64,000 nt of DNA from Oscheius tipulae (Eukaryota; Nematoda; Chromadorea; Rhabditida; Rhabditidae). Position numbers and translations under genes: made by a program. The notes below the pieces were generated by a model. That model saw nothing but the letters and a program-made list of their open reading frames with translations, was not told the DNA's origin and did not search any database. The stretch lies in NCBI GenBank assembly GCA_037178975.1, contig JASJZH010000007.1, positions 18,893-82,892 on the forward strand, in the 5' to 3' direction. Below, piece by piece: positions 1 through 9,252 of this stretch (position 1 is the stretch's first letter; each line of letters starts with the position of its first letter).

Positions 1-201
1 TTTTCTTGGCCTTCTTATCCCTTTCGTTACAAGCCAATCATCTTGCTCATCTCCAGGAAGCCTACGTATTTTTCCTAGTATCACATTCAGATTTTCCAAT
101 TGTAATCCCGTAACCGCCAAGAGCTGCCTCTTCGTGCACATTCTAAGTTCGTAAATTACATTCAGCACTTGATCCGTTCGCAATAATGTGTCATTTTCCA
201 T
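1..201 (-). CDS. Replication-relaxation-like winged-helix protein, N-terminal part (cut by window edge)
   Basis: An ATG at 201 opens a frame that runs off the window start, giving 67 visible residues and no stop. It begins MENDTLLRTDQVLNVIYELR and continues with a helix-turn-helix-like stretch (TKRQLLAVTG, then LGKIRRLPGDEQDDWLV). The pattern 'recruit, read a T/R-K-Q-L helix, then a rigid L-x-x-L-x-x-G' resembles the Replic_Relax (PF13814) family of plasmid winged-helix proteins, which usually sit beside conjugation or mobilisation genes. It starts 5 bp after the stop of the coupling ATPase, so it is probably the next gene of the same transfer operon. The family call rests on a short fragment. 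Confidence 0.5.
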   Translation of the reverse strand, partial: MENDTLLRTDQVLNVIYELRMCTKRQLLAVTGLQLENLNVILGKIRRLPGDEQDDWLVTKGIRRPRK

Positions 202-205
202 CCAG

Positions 206-2135
206 TCAAAAATCAAGTACGTGCCCTCCTTCTCTACATCCATCTACTAAGTTGATTATCTCTTGCCTTTTCTTTGTTGCTCGGTACCCCTGGTAAGAGA
301 ATATCTCCCTCTCACCATTAACTTCCGGTCCAATTTCTCCAAATTGCTCTAGTGCAATAATTAGACTTTGAGCGGTTTTCTCATCGATCCTCAGCTCTTG
401 TTGCAGTAAGTCCACAGTTGCACTCTCTTTTTCAGTAACCGTCTTTAATGCCTGATCATAGAGATCATCAAACCCATTGTCCTCAACATCAGATACTTCA
501 GGAATAGATTCGGTATCGATTTCATCAAAAAACGAAACCCCTAATTTACCTGGCTTTTCTCTTTCAATCCTTTCAACACTGTCAAGGGTTATAAGAACCT
601 CTCGCGGCTTAGTTCCTTCATATGGACCAATTATTTTTTTATCTTCCATAGCATCTATTATTCTCGCTGCACGAGTGTACCCTATTCGTAATCTACGCTG
701 TAGGAGAGAAACAGAGGCTTGTTGCGTTTCAGCAATAATCTGCACTGCTTGATCGTACAATTCATCTTGATCCCCATTGCTTTGAACTGTATCTAGATTA
801 CTTTCTTGTTCTGTATCATTATCCTTCTGTTGCTTCGATACCTGGAGCGGTGTGCCAGGTCTCAAATACTGGTGTATTATTTCGTCGGCCACCGTTCCTA
901 ATGTTGAGTCTCTTGCTTGCAGCTCTCTACCTCTATCCAATCCCCACTCAAGCGCTTTTTTCATTTCATCCTGGTCCAGATGGTTCGCCCAAACACCAGA
1001 ACCATCTGGTTTGAATAAATACGGAGGAGGACACATTACAGTGAATGTTGTTTGTTCAGTTACCCCGTTTCTATCTATACCGGTATAAACAGCTACGACA
1101 CGTTCAGGGAGATCCTGAAGATACTGAGCGTTAAATTTCCCAGCACTTGCTTTTGCAACAATTCCTGCTGATTCAGAGCCTAACGTAGTTGTCATAACAT
1201 TTTCCTGTTATTTCTTTAAATGATTTCAGTAGATCAGGAGGCAGCTGCTCAGGAAATTGTGTAGAAAATCCTAGTGCTAAGCCAAATTTCCGATCCTCTG
1301 CTATCATTTTATTGATAATAGGATATGGCGTTCTATGGGCTTCATCAGCTATAAAATAATGGGTCTTGGCGCTAGTGCTACGCCCTTGGAATTCAGCATG
1401 ATATTGATTTACAATATGCTCTCTGCCAAACCCAAAATTTGCTCCCTCACTCCTCTAAAATCAAAAAGAACAATGTGACCTTCATCCATCCATTTTCGAA
1501 TAGACAATTTCCATAGAGGCTGGCCAAACATGCGTCTCATGATCACGTTGGTATTAAATGAGGATAGCCGGTTGAGAATGGGACTTATAACCTGATCTAA
1601 TTTTTCCTCCAGTGGCGGAAATTCAAATCTCCAAAATTCTTTTATAGTCGGTTCAGTAATTCTTGCTAGCACTCTTGCACGGAACCTTGGATCTCTTAAC
1701 AAAGGGATAATCCCCAGAATAACGTGAGGTTCTGTATCTAAAACTAATGTCGTTAGACAGTTCCGTATTACCCGCTCCATTTGCGGTGCATTCAGTCCAC
1801 CATAAGTGCGAGTAATCATCCCAAGAGCTGTTTCTACAACATCATCAGGAGACTCCCCTGGCTTAGAATATAAAAGATTCAAACCTAACGAATATTCAGG
1901 ATCCCCGAGGTTAAAGTAATGTACTCTATTCCAATCGACTTCTTTCCCTTCGGCTTCCATCTGCATAAGCCTATTTAAAATAGTTGCTACTGTGTCCCTA
2001 GCAGGATCAAAGAAATGTAAACCCCGGTGCCTTAGAATTAGCTTGCCAGTCCACTAGAAGGGACTGTAACATCTCCATGAGCGCGGAAGATTTACCAGAA
2101 CCCGTTTTTCCGGTCAAAATAAAATGCTTGTTCAT
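206..2135 (-). CDS. VirD4/FtsK-type coupling ATPase with two C-terminal FtsK-gamma-like domains (frame broken three times)
   Basis: Likely the DNA-pumping motor that couples the relaxosome to the secretion channel. Walker A (TGKTGSGKSS) is near the N-terminus, a Walker-B-like FIADEAH lies mid-protein, and a STQFP sensor strand follows. The C-terminus carries a clear FtsK-gamma winged helix (DELYDQAVQIIAE..SVSLLQRRLRIGYTRAARIID..MED..IIGPYEGTKPREVLI) and, about 100 residues later, a second degenerate copy (DDLYDQALKTV..LLQQELRI). Frame breaks occur near 1183, 1424 and 2012; the second needs one extra A, the third one T fewer. Conserved sequence continues across each, so I treat 206-2135 as one gene of about 640 codons. 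ATG 2135 has no close ribosome site; a good one (AAAGGAGG) sits 23 nt upstream, 8 nt before an in-frame ATA. It follows its membrane partner in the same frame. Confidence 0.72.
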
Positions 2136-2165
2136 TTGCCTATGAGATATCGAACATTCCTCCTT

Positions 2166-3320
2166 TCAGCGTTGGATGGATGAGTTTCCCGATCGATATA
2201 CCTTCGCTAAGCTCATCTGGATCAAAGAACGTTGACCTTTCTTCAAATGGGGTACGTATTCCATCACTCTATGTTTAGCGTCTGGCAGCCTAACAACGTT
2301 GGCCAGTTCATCACCGGTTAACAAAAAAATATGCGCCGGGTAATACGGGACAGTTTCCAGGATCTTCTTCCGTATAGCACGTCTCCTTACAAATCTAAGA
2401 CCATTGTCCATCTGGAATTGAGCTCTTACGTTAGCTGCTACCGTCTGTGCCACAGCACTTGCATATTGTCCACGTACCAATAATCTAATAGTCACTTGAT
2501 ATTGCGTTTCACGTCCTACATATCTCTTCTTCATCGCATTAATTTGAGATATCTCTTCAGGTTCAAGATCACTTACTGTTAATTTTCGAGGTGCTGATCT
2601 ATTGACCTGTTTCGGTCTCGGAGCAGTCTTATCAGTGCTGAACGATTTCTTCAACTCTTCAGTAAATTCATCCATTAAATTAGCTTTAGATGCCGATCCA
2701 CCTAGGGCCTTCTGACGTTTTTCCTTAATATCTTTAATACTAAGCCGTATGTTACGTTTCAACTTATCATTGGACTCCGGAGTAAATAAAATATCAAACC
2801 ATACATCTGTATCATCGGACTCCATTGCAAGAAGCACGTCTTCCAATCCATCTCCACCAGTATAACTTTGCAGAGACAGTCCACTCATTGCTCCTTTTTT
2901 TTGGAGTTCAAAATATCCACTCTCGACGTTTTTATCTTGATTATCCTTTAAGGGCAGGTCCGCATGCGCTGTATCGTGCATTTCAATTAAAGGATACGTA
3001 TTCTTCAAAGTAGTCTTTATTCCATTGATACGATCTTCCGGAAACCCTAAATAAATTGAAACCTCTCCGTTCGAATCCTTATAGATCAGTAACCTAAACC
3101 ATTCCCTTCCCTTCCTTGTTTTCTCTAGCCATGTGCGTTTGTATTCATGTATCACTGTTATCATGTGTTTAATCTTGTCGGTAATTGATATATTGTCCTC
3201 ATGTTGCAAAATCCGGATATACCTGTAGGACATTTTATATTTCTTCTTTATCTTAATCTGTCGAGTAACCTCATAGGATGATAGTCCGACGAGAAGCGCA
3301 CCCGCAATCCATTCAATCAT
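2166..3320 (-). CDS. Membrane-anchored partner of the coupling ATPase (transfer protein)
   Basis: 384 aa. One N-terminal membrane segment (IEWIAGALLVGLSSYEV) is followed by a soluble domain of mixed alpha/beta character, a charged linker (residues ~195-245, TDKTAPRPKQVNRSAPRKL) and a C-terminal domain (residues ~250-384). No catalytic motif is visible. It lies directly upstream of, and in the same reading frame as, the coupling ATPase, with only a TGA and ~30 nt between them. In related Gram-positive clusters a protein of this kind supplies the membrane part that coupling ATPases often carry themselves, so a membrane tether for the ATPase is the likely role. This is inferred from position and topology. 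Confidence 0.5.
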   Translation of the reverse strand: MIEWIAGALLVGLSSYEVTRQIKIKKKYKMSYRYIRILQHEDNISITDKIKHMITVIHEYKRTWLEKTRKGREWFRLLIYKDSNGEVSIYLGFPEDRINGIKTTLKNTYPLIEMHDTAHADLPLKDNQDKNVESGYFELQKKGAMSGLSLQSYTGGDGLEDVLLAMESDDTDVWFDILFTPESNDKLKRNIRLSIKDIKEKRQKALGGSASKANLMDEFTEELKKSFSTDKTAPRPKQVNRSAPRKLTVSDLEPEEISQINAMKKRYVGRETQYQVTIRLLVRGQYASAVAQTVAANVRAQFQMDNGLRFVRRRAIRKKILETVPYYPAHIFLLTGDELANVVRLPDAKHRVMEYVPHLKKGQRSLIQMSLAKVYRSGNSSIQR

Positions 3321-3936
3321 AGCCCCACTCCAAGGTCATCAATTTTGTCAATGCTGTGCGATATGGTGTCAGTTCATCTGCAATTGGTTCTGACGCACCT
3401 TCAGCTTGCTCCGTCGTTGTTTCAATCAATATCGCTGGTTCGCCAGTATCGGGATTTTCCTTAGTCATCTCGGAAGAGGAATCCAGCTGCAGCTTATTTC
3501 CTCTGCTTACCGTTTCAGTTTGCACATCTGATTCTATCCATCTATTTACGATATAGGCACAAGGATCATTTTCAAGTGCGAACCTCATAAGTACAGCTTG
3601 TTTAATCCATTCTTTCCTTGTCTCCAGATCCATATGGATTATCTCTGAAAAAGCGTGCTCTTCTAACAGATTATTCGGAACAATATCTAAATCGAATAGA
3701 TGTTCCTCTGACTGCTGTTGAATTGGTTCTGTTGATGCGATAGTTACTAGACTGTCCAGTGTCTCTTCATTCTCTTGATCTGCTTTAATACGTCTGCGCG
3801 CCGCTTCCCTTAGCCATTGCCCAGAATTAATTTGTCCAGTTTCATCTGTATCCAATAAATCTAATATCAAAGCCAATTCTCTTTCCACTTGATCAAACTC
3901 TGGATCTAATCGGGTTGAGTATGCTTTAGTCCCCAT
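3313..3936 (-). CDS. Hypothetical transfer-operon protein
   Basis: About 207 aa, acidic, no membrane segment. ATG 3936 is preferred over GTG 3939 because it overlaps the TGA of the upstream hydrolase frame (TGATG), a classic coupled junction. The N-terminal half (STRLDPEFDQVERELALILD..SGQWLREAARRRIKADQ) resembles the start of plasmid ribbon-helix or relaxosome accessory proteins, but I do not recognise a family. The C-terminal half is low-complexity and Thr/Glu-rich. Its 3' end overlaps the next gene by 8 nt, so it is translated with the coupling apparatus. Function unknown. Confidence 0.5.
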   Translation of the reverse strand: MGTKAYSTRLDPEFDQVERELALILDLLDTDETGQINSGQWLREAARRRIKADQENEETLDSLVTIASTEPIQQQSEEHLFDLDIVPNNLLEEHAFSEIIHMDLETRKEWIKQAVLMRFALENDPCAYIVNRWIESDVQTETVSRGNKLQLDSSSEMTKENPDTGEPAILIETTTEQAEGASEPIADELTPYRTALTKLMTLEWGYD

Positions 3937-5717
3937 CACTGAATTCCTTTCTCGCTTCTATAATAAGGCAGTGGGTCCACAGCTCGTCCGTTTATAATTA
4001 CCTCCGTGTGCATGTGAGGTCCCGTACTTTTGCCTGTATTACCAACTTAGCCAATTACTTGACCACGTTTAACAATTTGGCCAACACGCACATGCAGTTT
4101 GTTCATGTGCAAATATCTCGTTTTCATTCCATTAGCATGATCAATCACGACAAAATTTCCTGCCTTTGCATGATTTTTTTGCGCAACCTCTACCACTCCA
4201 TCATTAGCTGCCACCACTGGTGTTCCTATTGGGGCAGGTATATCCATTCCCTTATGGCTTACTTCTACCTCACCCGTAACGGGATCAGTCCTTGTACCGA
4301 AGGGAGATGAGAGTGTAAAGAAACCTGGAACAACCCACTGTAATTGACCCAACCCGTAATTACCTCCGGATTCGCCTATTATTACTCCCTGATCGAATGG
4401 AAGATTAGAATCACTAAATGTGGGATCAACTAACTTCACCAATACATAAAAGTCTTTTTTAGCCTGTCTTCCTGTTAGGTGAGCAGTTTTAAGCGCAGAA
4501 TCAATGATTTGATCATCCTCTTCAAGATCAGTGCTGGCCAGTACTGGTGTCTTGGTTATCACAGTTGTTGTAGTTCCATCACTTGTACTTGAATGTTCAT
4601 CTGTTTGATAGCCCAACTTGTAAGTATACATTCCTTTGTATGTTCGAATAGATGTAACAAAAAGCATTTCTTCCTCACGACTATTTGAAGTTGTCTTGCC
4701 GTTACTTTCAGTTTTCGTAGTGATCGTTTTATGAACCTTGATTACTTTGAGATCTCTAGGAGAAAGTGCTGTTGCAAATTCTCTTGCAGACTTCTGATCA
4801 TTTCGCTGATCTTTAGTCATTACCAACACATAAATCATAGCGTGTGGAATACCCACTCCTCGACCCATCAGTTGATTCTTCAGTTCAGCATTCAAACCTA
4901 TTTTGTTAGCACCATTCAATGTCCACTTTATGCTATCCATCCATTCCATACTTATTGCTTGGTATGGTAACGGACCTGTCGTGGTACCTATCCCTGTTCC
5001 GGTGCCCTCACCTATAACTGCAGTGAATCCTCCATCTGTATACTCATTAGCAAAACCCATCACATCTAAGTAGTATGCATGGCTTTTATTGTAAGCATGG
5101 AGCGCTTTCTGAGGATCAAAGGGATCTCCTCCGTTGGCACTTAAATATTTAGCAGCAGTGAAAACAGCATCCTCAATGTCATATGGATCTGCTTTGCCAT
5201 CACCATTAGCGTCCATCCCATAACCTCCGTATTTAGCGATCTGTTCCGGATCGGTAAGTACACTTTCCGAAATGTCTGCATCTCCTAATCGAGTACCTGG
5301 ATAACTCCATCCAATCCAGGTACGAGGCATAAACTGCATATGACCAATTGCTCCTGCTGATGAAACATTTAGGTTTGTAGAGAACTCTGTTTCAACCCTG
5401 TGAACAGCAGCCAACAATGTCCAGGGTACCTTGGGATATGCTTCACTAGCCCTTTGATAAATCGGAATATACTGTGCAGGTATTTCACCAGCTCCTATTT
5501 CTGATAAACCCGGCGCTTCAACCCCTTTGTTAAACCAATCTGGAACAATCGAACTTACTGCTCCAGCAATTCCACCTACCAAAACAATAATAAGCAGTAG
5601 TCCTCCTAAAACACCTAAAACTGATGTTCCTATCGCCCCTGCCCCGGTTATGACCACCTTCTTTTTCAACTGTTTTTTTAGTAGATCGGTAGCGATTTGA
5701 GAACCAGTCTTAGACAT
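3936..5717 (-). CDS. Bifunctional cell-wall hydrolase: lytic transglycosylase + M23 peptidase, with an in-frame TAA
   Basis: A VirB1/TcpG-like wall-remodelling enzyme for the transfer channel. Order: N-terminal membrane anchor (residues ~18-55, Ala/Gly/Val-rich); lytic transglycosylase domain (~75-235) with VHRVETEFST (catalytic Glu), GAIGHMQFMPRTW and a calcium-loop-like DANGDGKADPYD; a middle domain of unknown type; C-terminal M23 LytM domain (~470-593) with SPFGTRTDPVTG, HKGMDI and TRYLHM. A TAA at 4047-4049 ends translation before the zinc-binding HxH. The same frame then continues with VGNTGKSTGPHMH and ends at a TGA that overlaps the next start (TGATG), showing where the gene originally ended. 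As read, the peptidase lacks one metal ligand; the transglycosylase half should be intact. Confidence 0.82.
4047..4049 (-). other. In-frame TAA interrupting the M23 domain
   Basis: TAA replaces one codon between GQVIG and VGNTGKSTG of the M23 fold. The frame is open on both sides and the downstream 37 codons match the family, including the HxH ligands. A single substitution (e.g. CAA or TTA) would restore it. It could be a nonsense mutation, a sequence error, or, less likely, readthrough. Confidence 0.75.
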
Positions 5718-6663
5718 ATGTACTATTTCCCATAAGCAAATTTAGCTTTTCCAACCCTCGTACCGGTGCGTACTCGGGATCGACAACAATCTCAGAATCT
5801 TCATCTGGATTAATGTATTTCGCACCTTCACCCGTATAGAAAATTCGTGATACCTGATAGTTGTCACAGACTACATTAATCTCATTTGATAATTTTTCTT
5901 TCAATGTTATTCCACTAGTTTCAATGAGTCGGTTCAAACTCTCGAACTTCCCCTCTTTGATCTCGAATTTTCTATTATATAAAGCAGCATCGGCCTCATA
6001 TGGACTTAAATTCTTGTTTGTTCGTTCGTAGTAGTAGTCTCGTATATCAAGCACGATCTGATTAATTCCAAAATAAAAGATTCCTCCTGCTATTTTCTCC
6101 AGCCCCTCCATAACAACCCACTCACTATGACGCTTATGGATGGAAACCACCACTATTCTATCTTCTAAAATGGATTCGTTCCCCTTCAATTCACCTGTTT
6201 CATCAATCTCTGAGAATAAATCATATAGCTCAGCGATCATTGCTGGATACATGACTATTTTCTCTATCTCTACCAGTTGGATTGTCTCACAAACGTTCAA
6301 CGTCCCTTGTAGCCCCTTTATTCTACTTTCCAAATAGAGAGTTTCATTCCATCTTGGAGCAGATACAGCAATTGATATTGACTTAACAACAGGTAGCCCG
6401 GTTTTCCCGATCGCCGCCAGAATGAGTTGACTCCATTCCTCATCACTTTCTTCCGGACTTGCATGCTCTCCGTTTCTAGTAGCAGTATGATCTGCACCAT
6501 AACTGATTTCTTGCCCGTTATGATTGAGCACTACTATGTAGTCATCATCCTGAATCTCATCCGGAATCGGTGAAACCATACCTGATATTTTAATAAATTG
6601 TGTCACTTCCTGAGAATCTTTATAGGACAAGTACACATTTTGACCAACAAATAAATTAATCAT
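5710..6663 (-). CDS. Transfer/pilus operon protein, possibly with an actin-like (ParM/PilM-type) fold
   Basis: 317 aa, no membrane segment. The start (MINLFVGQNVYLSYKD) overlaps the prepilin peptidase stop by 4 nt and its own end overlaps the hydrolase start by 8 nt, so it is a tightly coupled operon member. The C-terminus shows features of actin-like proteins: a strand-turn RIFYTGEGAKYI followed by EIVVDPEYAPVRGLEKLNLLMG, the usual 'd-P-e-x-A-x-x-x-G' ending. A phosphate-binding DxG motif at the N-terminus is not obvious, so it may be a PilM-like scaffold rather than an ATPase. The fold assignment is an inference. Confidence 0.4.
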   Translation of the reverse strand: MINLFVGQNVYLSYKDSQEVTQFIKISGMVSPIPDEIQDDDYIVVLNHNGQEISYGADHTATRNGEHASPEESDEEWSQLILAAIGKTGLPVVKSISIAVSAPRWNETLYLESRIKGLQGTLNVCETIQLVEIEKIVMYPAMIAELYDLFSEIDETGELKGNESILEDRIVVVSIHKRHSEWVVMEGLEKIAGGIFYFGINQIVLDIRDYYYERTNKNLSPYEADAALYNRKFEIKEGKFESLNRLIETSGITLKEKLSNEINVVCDNYQVSRIFYTGEGAKYINPDEDSEIVVDPEYAPVRGLEKLNLLMGNSTYV

Positions 6664-7022
6664 ATGATCCCTCCTATTATCGCAATGGAGCCAATGACAG
6701 CCAGATACGTTACTGCCGGCACGCCTCTATTACGCGATAGCCAAATTGACAACATTACGGTCAAACCAACGAGAATGATTCCTTCAAAACCGAAAACACC
6801 AGCCACAATTGGGAATATCATCTTATCCGCAGCTCCCATTTTGGATACAAAACAAAATAACATTACTACAATCGTTATCAAGGCAGAAAGAAAGGGATGA
6901 TGCATAGCACACACCCCTAGACCAACCATATATAGTATTACGATGCTCCATAATGGCACTTCTTTAAATCTCAGATCGTACACGCCACAGATCATTAAAC
7001 TTCCCATGAATGCCCATACCAT
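6660..7022 (-). CDS. Prepilin peptidase (TadV/CpaA type, A24)
   Basis: 120 aa integral membrane aspartyl peptidase that cleaves pilin leader peptides on the cytoplasmic side. Both catalytic aspartates are visible: YDLRFKEVP (residues ~16-24) and GAADKM (~64-69), the second matching the GxxD signature. About four to five membrane segments remain. At 120 aa it is the short single-domain form found in Tad loci, without the N-methyltransferase domain. It starts 3 nt before the TadE-like gene stop and overlaps the next gene by 4 nt. Its substrates are presumably the pilin-like proteins at 7.0-7.8 kb and 15.2-15.6 kb. Confidence 0.8.
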   Translation of the reverse strand: MVWAFMGSLMICGVYDLRFKEVPLWSIVILYMVGLGVCAMHHPFLSALITIVVMLFCFVSKMGAADKMIFPIVAGVFGFEGIILVGLTVMLSIWLSRNRGVPAVTYLAVIGSIAIIGGII

Positions 7023-7024
7023 GG

Positions 7025-7471
7025 TTAGTACTCCCTGAGAAATGAAAACTTAACCCCAAAAGGCACAACCCAATTCGCTGCACGACCGCCCACTTTTTCA
7101 TAGAGTTTTACTCCTGGAAGCATAACCGTATATTTGGCTTTAGTCGTCACGTATTCCCCATCCGTTGTGTTGAGCTCAATGTCACTCATTTTGAAAAGGG
7201 TAATACCACGTTGAGACTCAGGTAACACCTTGGTTACTGATTGGTATATCGCGTCTCTCACATGTCCAACATCAGGATTAACGCTCGCAAAGCGAGCGCC
7301 CTTAATCATGACATTACTAAAAAACAAAACGGAGATTCCATAATAGATAATGGCTATGAATATGGTAAGTACTACAGCTAAAGCAAGTACGGCCAGCGGT
7401 GATATTGCTAAATCAGCCGCTATAATTCCGGAATACTTCTTGTTTAGCACTTTCAGTACCCTTTTGAACAT
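7025..7471 (-). CDS. TadE-like minor pilin
   Basis: About 149 aa from ATG 7471 (MFKRVLKVLNKKYSGIIAAD). I chose this start because it follows the previous stop with one base between (TAATATG). A short basic N-terminus leads to a long hydrophobic helix (LAISPLAVLALAVVLTIFIAIIYYGI), followed by a beta-rich extracytoplasmic domain. This is the layout of TadE/TadF pseudopilins, where a G/A-x-x-x-E-like region precedes the helix; the usual Glu is replaced by Asp (AADLA). It is likely processed by the neighbouring peptidase and built into the pilus. Confidence 0.55.
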   Translation of the reverse strand: MFKRVLKVLNKKYSGIIAADLAISPLAVLALAVVLTIFIAIIYYGISVLFFSNVMIKGARFASVNPDVGHVRDAIYQSVTKVLPESQRGITLFKMSDIELNTTDGEYVTTKAKYTVMLPGVKLYEKVGGRAANWVVPFGVKFSFLREY

Positions 7472-7472
7472 A

Positions 7473-7763
7473 TTAGAATGATCCCATTGAATTGAATAAG
7501 TTAGTAATTTGGCCTTTAGCAGTAGTGAGAATTGAACCGAATGCATCATTCGCTGCTGGTGAATTCTTTACGATAACAAACAAACACAACGCAAGGAATG
7601 CAAACTGTAACAATATGTCCATTCTCAAAGAGTCAGCCTTAACAATTTTTCTTTGTTTGAAGCTAAACTTGAACATTGGCAGCTTAAAAGCTCCAACCTT
7701 TTTTACCATCCCTACAACATTGGACATATTGATTACAGAAGTAGCAGCAGTTGAATTTTTCAT
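7473..7763 (-). CDS. Flp-like major pilin candidate
   Basis: 96 aa. A basic N-terminal stretch (KFSFKQRKIVKADSLRMD) precedes a single hydrophobic helix (ILLQFAFLALCLFVIV) and an amphipathic tail (FGSILTTAKGQITNLFNSMGSF) closely like the 'f-g-x-x-l-x-x-x-f-x-x-i' tail of Flp pilins. Position between the TadC side and the prepilin peptidase fits the structural subunit of the Tad-like block. The leader is longer (~45 residues) than typical Flp pilins and the GxxxxEY cleavage motif is not clear, so minor pilin remains possible. Confidence 0.5.
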   Translation of the reverse strand: MKNSTAATSVINMSNVVGMVKKVGAFKLPMFKFSFKQRKIVKADSLRMDILLQFAFLALCLFVIVKNSPAANDAFGSILTTAKGQITNLFNSMGSF

Positions 7764-8074
7764 TTGATAAAACCTCCAGAAATTTTTGTTTTATTTTTTT
7801 CACTTGTAACACATGCTGCTGAGATCCAGCCGCCCGGGATGTCATCATCCCATTGAATTAATAAATCAGGTTCTTCTAACCCGCGATTAAAGGTCGCCTT
7901 TACTACCCTCGCGTCCACTACAGATCCCACAGCTCCTTGGTGGTCGATCCGTTCGCATTCCCATTCCAACAACGGAATGTACGTACCATAATGATTTTCA
8001 GAATTACTACAATATTCTCTTCCTTGTTGGATCACTTCTGAATAATTAACTCCGCATTTTAAGCAGTATTTCAT
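7760..8074 (-). CDS. Small zinc-ribbon-like protein
   Basis: 104 aa. The N-terminus has CLKCG and, 14 residues on, YCSNSENH, a possible CxxC...C metal site. The rest is a small beta-rich domain (VVDARVVKATFNRGLEEPDLLIQWDDDIPGGWISAACV). It overlaps the pilin start by 4 nt. I do not recognise the family; a regulatory or assembly accessory role in the pilus operon is only a guess from position. Confidence 0.45.
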   Translation of the reverse strand: MKYCLKCGVNYSEVIQQGREYCSNSENHYGTYIPLLEWECERIDHQGAVGSVVDARVVKATFNRGLEEPDLLIQWDDDIPGGWISAACVTSEKNKTKISGGFIK

Positions 8075-8089
8075 GACCTTACTCCATTG

Positions 8090-8335
8090 TTACAAAGAAA
8101 AATCATCCGAACCTTTACCGGATTTATTTGATTTAACTGACTTATTACCTGATTTACCTGCTAAGGTGCGATAGATATTGAATACTGCTATACCAATTGC
8201 AGCAATCCCAAGCACAAGAAAGCCAACAGAAAACGCCTTTGTTAATGTGTAGAGACAGAAGATTCCGAACAAGATAAAGATAATAGACATGCCTACACGG
8301 CCTTTATTAGCACCGTTCAATTTTTGTTTACTCAT
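8090..8335 (-). CDS. Small two-helix membrane protein
   Basis: 81 aa. Two adjacent membrane segments (MSIIFILFGIFCLYTL and FSVGFLVLGIAAIGIAVF) are followed by a basic Lys/Ser-rich tail (GKSGNKSVKSNKSGKGSDD). It lies between tadC and the zinc-ribbon gene in the pilus operon, with a ribosome site (GAGGAGC) upstream. No family recognised; it may be a pilus platform accessory. Confidence 0.45.
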   Translation of the reverse strand: MSKQKLNGANKGRVGMSIIFILFGIFCLYTLTKAFSVGFLVLGIAAIGIAVFNIYRTLAGKSGNKSVKSNKSGKGSDDFSL

Positions 8336-8358
8336 GTTTTTATGCTCCTCTTCATTGT

Positions 8359-9231
8359 TTAAAAGTTTAAAAATCCGCCTGCTCCCTGGAAATTATCTTT
8401 AAAACCAATAACTCCAAAGAAAACAACTCCAACAAAAGTCCATGCAACTGCGACGGCTACAACGATCATCATGGAGTTTTTACCACTCTCTGTCTTTGAT
8501 TCAACAAGTTCATCTACTCGATTGTTCTCATCTTTCGTCTGTCTACGTACCATATCAGCCAGCGCTTCTGCAGACTTCTCATCAGACAGCTCCAACGCCA
8601 TACATAGTTCAGTTAAAGATCTCGTCTCGTAATCGTCACGAAAATTCCTCATGCCTTCACGTAAGCTGACGTTTCCCTCATTTATGGATTCAACATAGTT
8701 CCGGAAAGTCTCGCCGAAATGACCTGGTTGATCCTTCGAAAGCATATCCAGTGCTTCCATCACAGGAACCTTTTGCTCCAGCATTAAGATAAATTGTCGT
8801 TTCATGATCCTTGTCGCTTCCTCAGCTTCTAGCTGCCTACGTAGCTTCGTTTTACGAAGTCTACTAATCTGCAGCATCGGGAACATTAAGGCTAGTATAA
8901 TTGCAGCCTCTTTCGCATTTTCCAACTGTGTCGCCACAGTTACAAAGACAACGACACCAGCAGTGTATAGAACCAACAATTCTTCTGCAGTTCGATTGCC
9001 TGGACGGCCTGCGACCCTTAGCAATTGATCAAAGCGCGACACCAGCTTTTTCCCCATATACGGCTTCAGGATCTCAATGAATATCTTCCACCACTGGCCT
9101 GTTGATTTCATTTCTTCAAAAGTTTTTCCTATTTTATAGAATTGATCAGATATTACGGGCGAACGCCGTAACAACGGGTAACTTAGCAGCATGCTAAAGA
9201 CCAGACTAAAGAAAATAATAATCGGAAACAT
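8359..9231 (-). CDS. tadC: TadC-like pilus inner-membrane platform protein (T2SSF family)
   Basis: 290 aa. The N-terminal membrane segment is followed by a cytoplasmic region, two central membrane helices (LYTAGVVVFVTVAT and AAIILALMFPMLQI), a T2SSF helical bundle (residues ~125-240, RIMKRQFILMLEQKVPVMEALDML) and a C-terminal membrane helix (SMMIVVAVAVAWTFVGVVFF). This is the TadB/TadC topology. The protein forms the membrane platform on which the TadA ATPase acts. It follows tadB by 21 nt with its own ribosome site. Confidence 0.75.
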   Translation of the reverse strand: MFPIIIFFSLVFSMLLSYPLLRRSPVISDQFYKIGKTFEEMKSTGQWWKIFIEILKPYMGKKLVSRFDQLLRVAGRPGNRTAEELLVLYTAGVVVFVTVATQLENAKEAAIILALMFPMLQISRLRKTKLRRQLEAEEATRIMKRQFILMLEQKVPVMEALDMLSKDQPGHFGETFRNYVESINEGNVSLREGMRNFRDDYETRSLTELCMALELSDEKSAEALADMVRRQTKDENNRVDELVESKTESGKNSMMIVVAVAVAWTFVGVVFFGVIGFKDNFQGAGGFLNF

Positions 9232-9252
9232 CGTTACTCCTTTCTAAATCAT

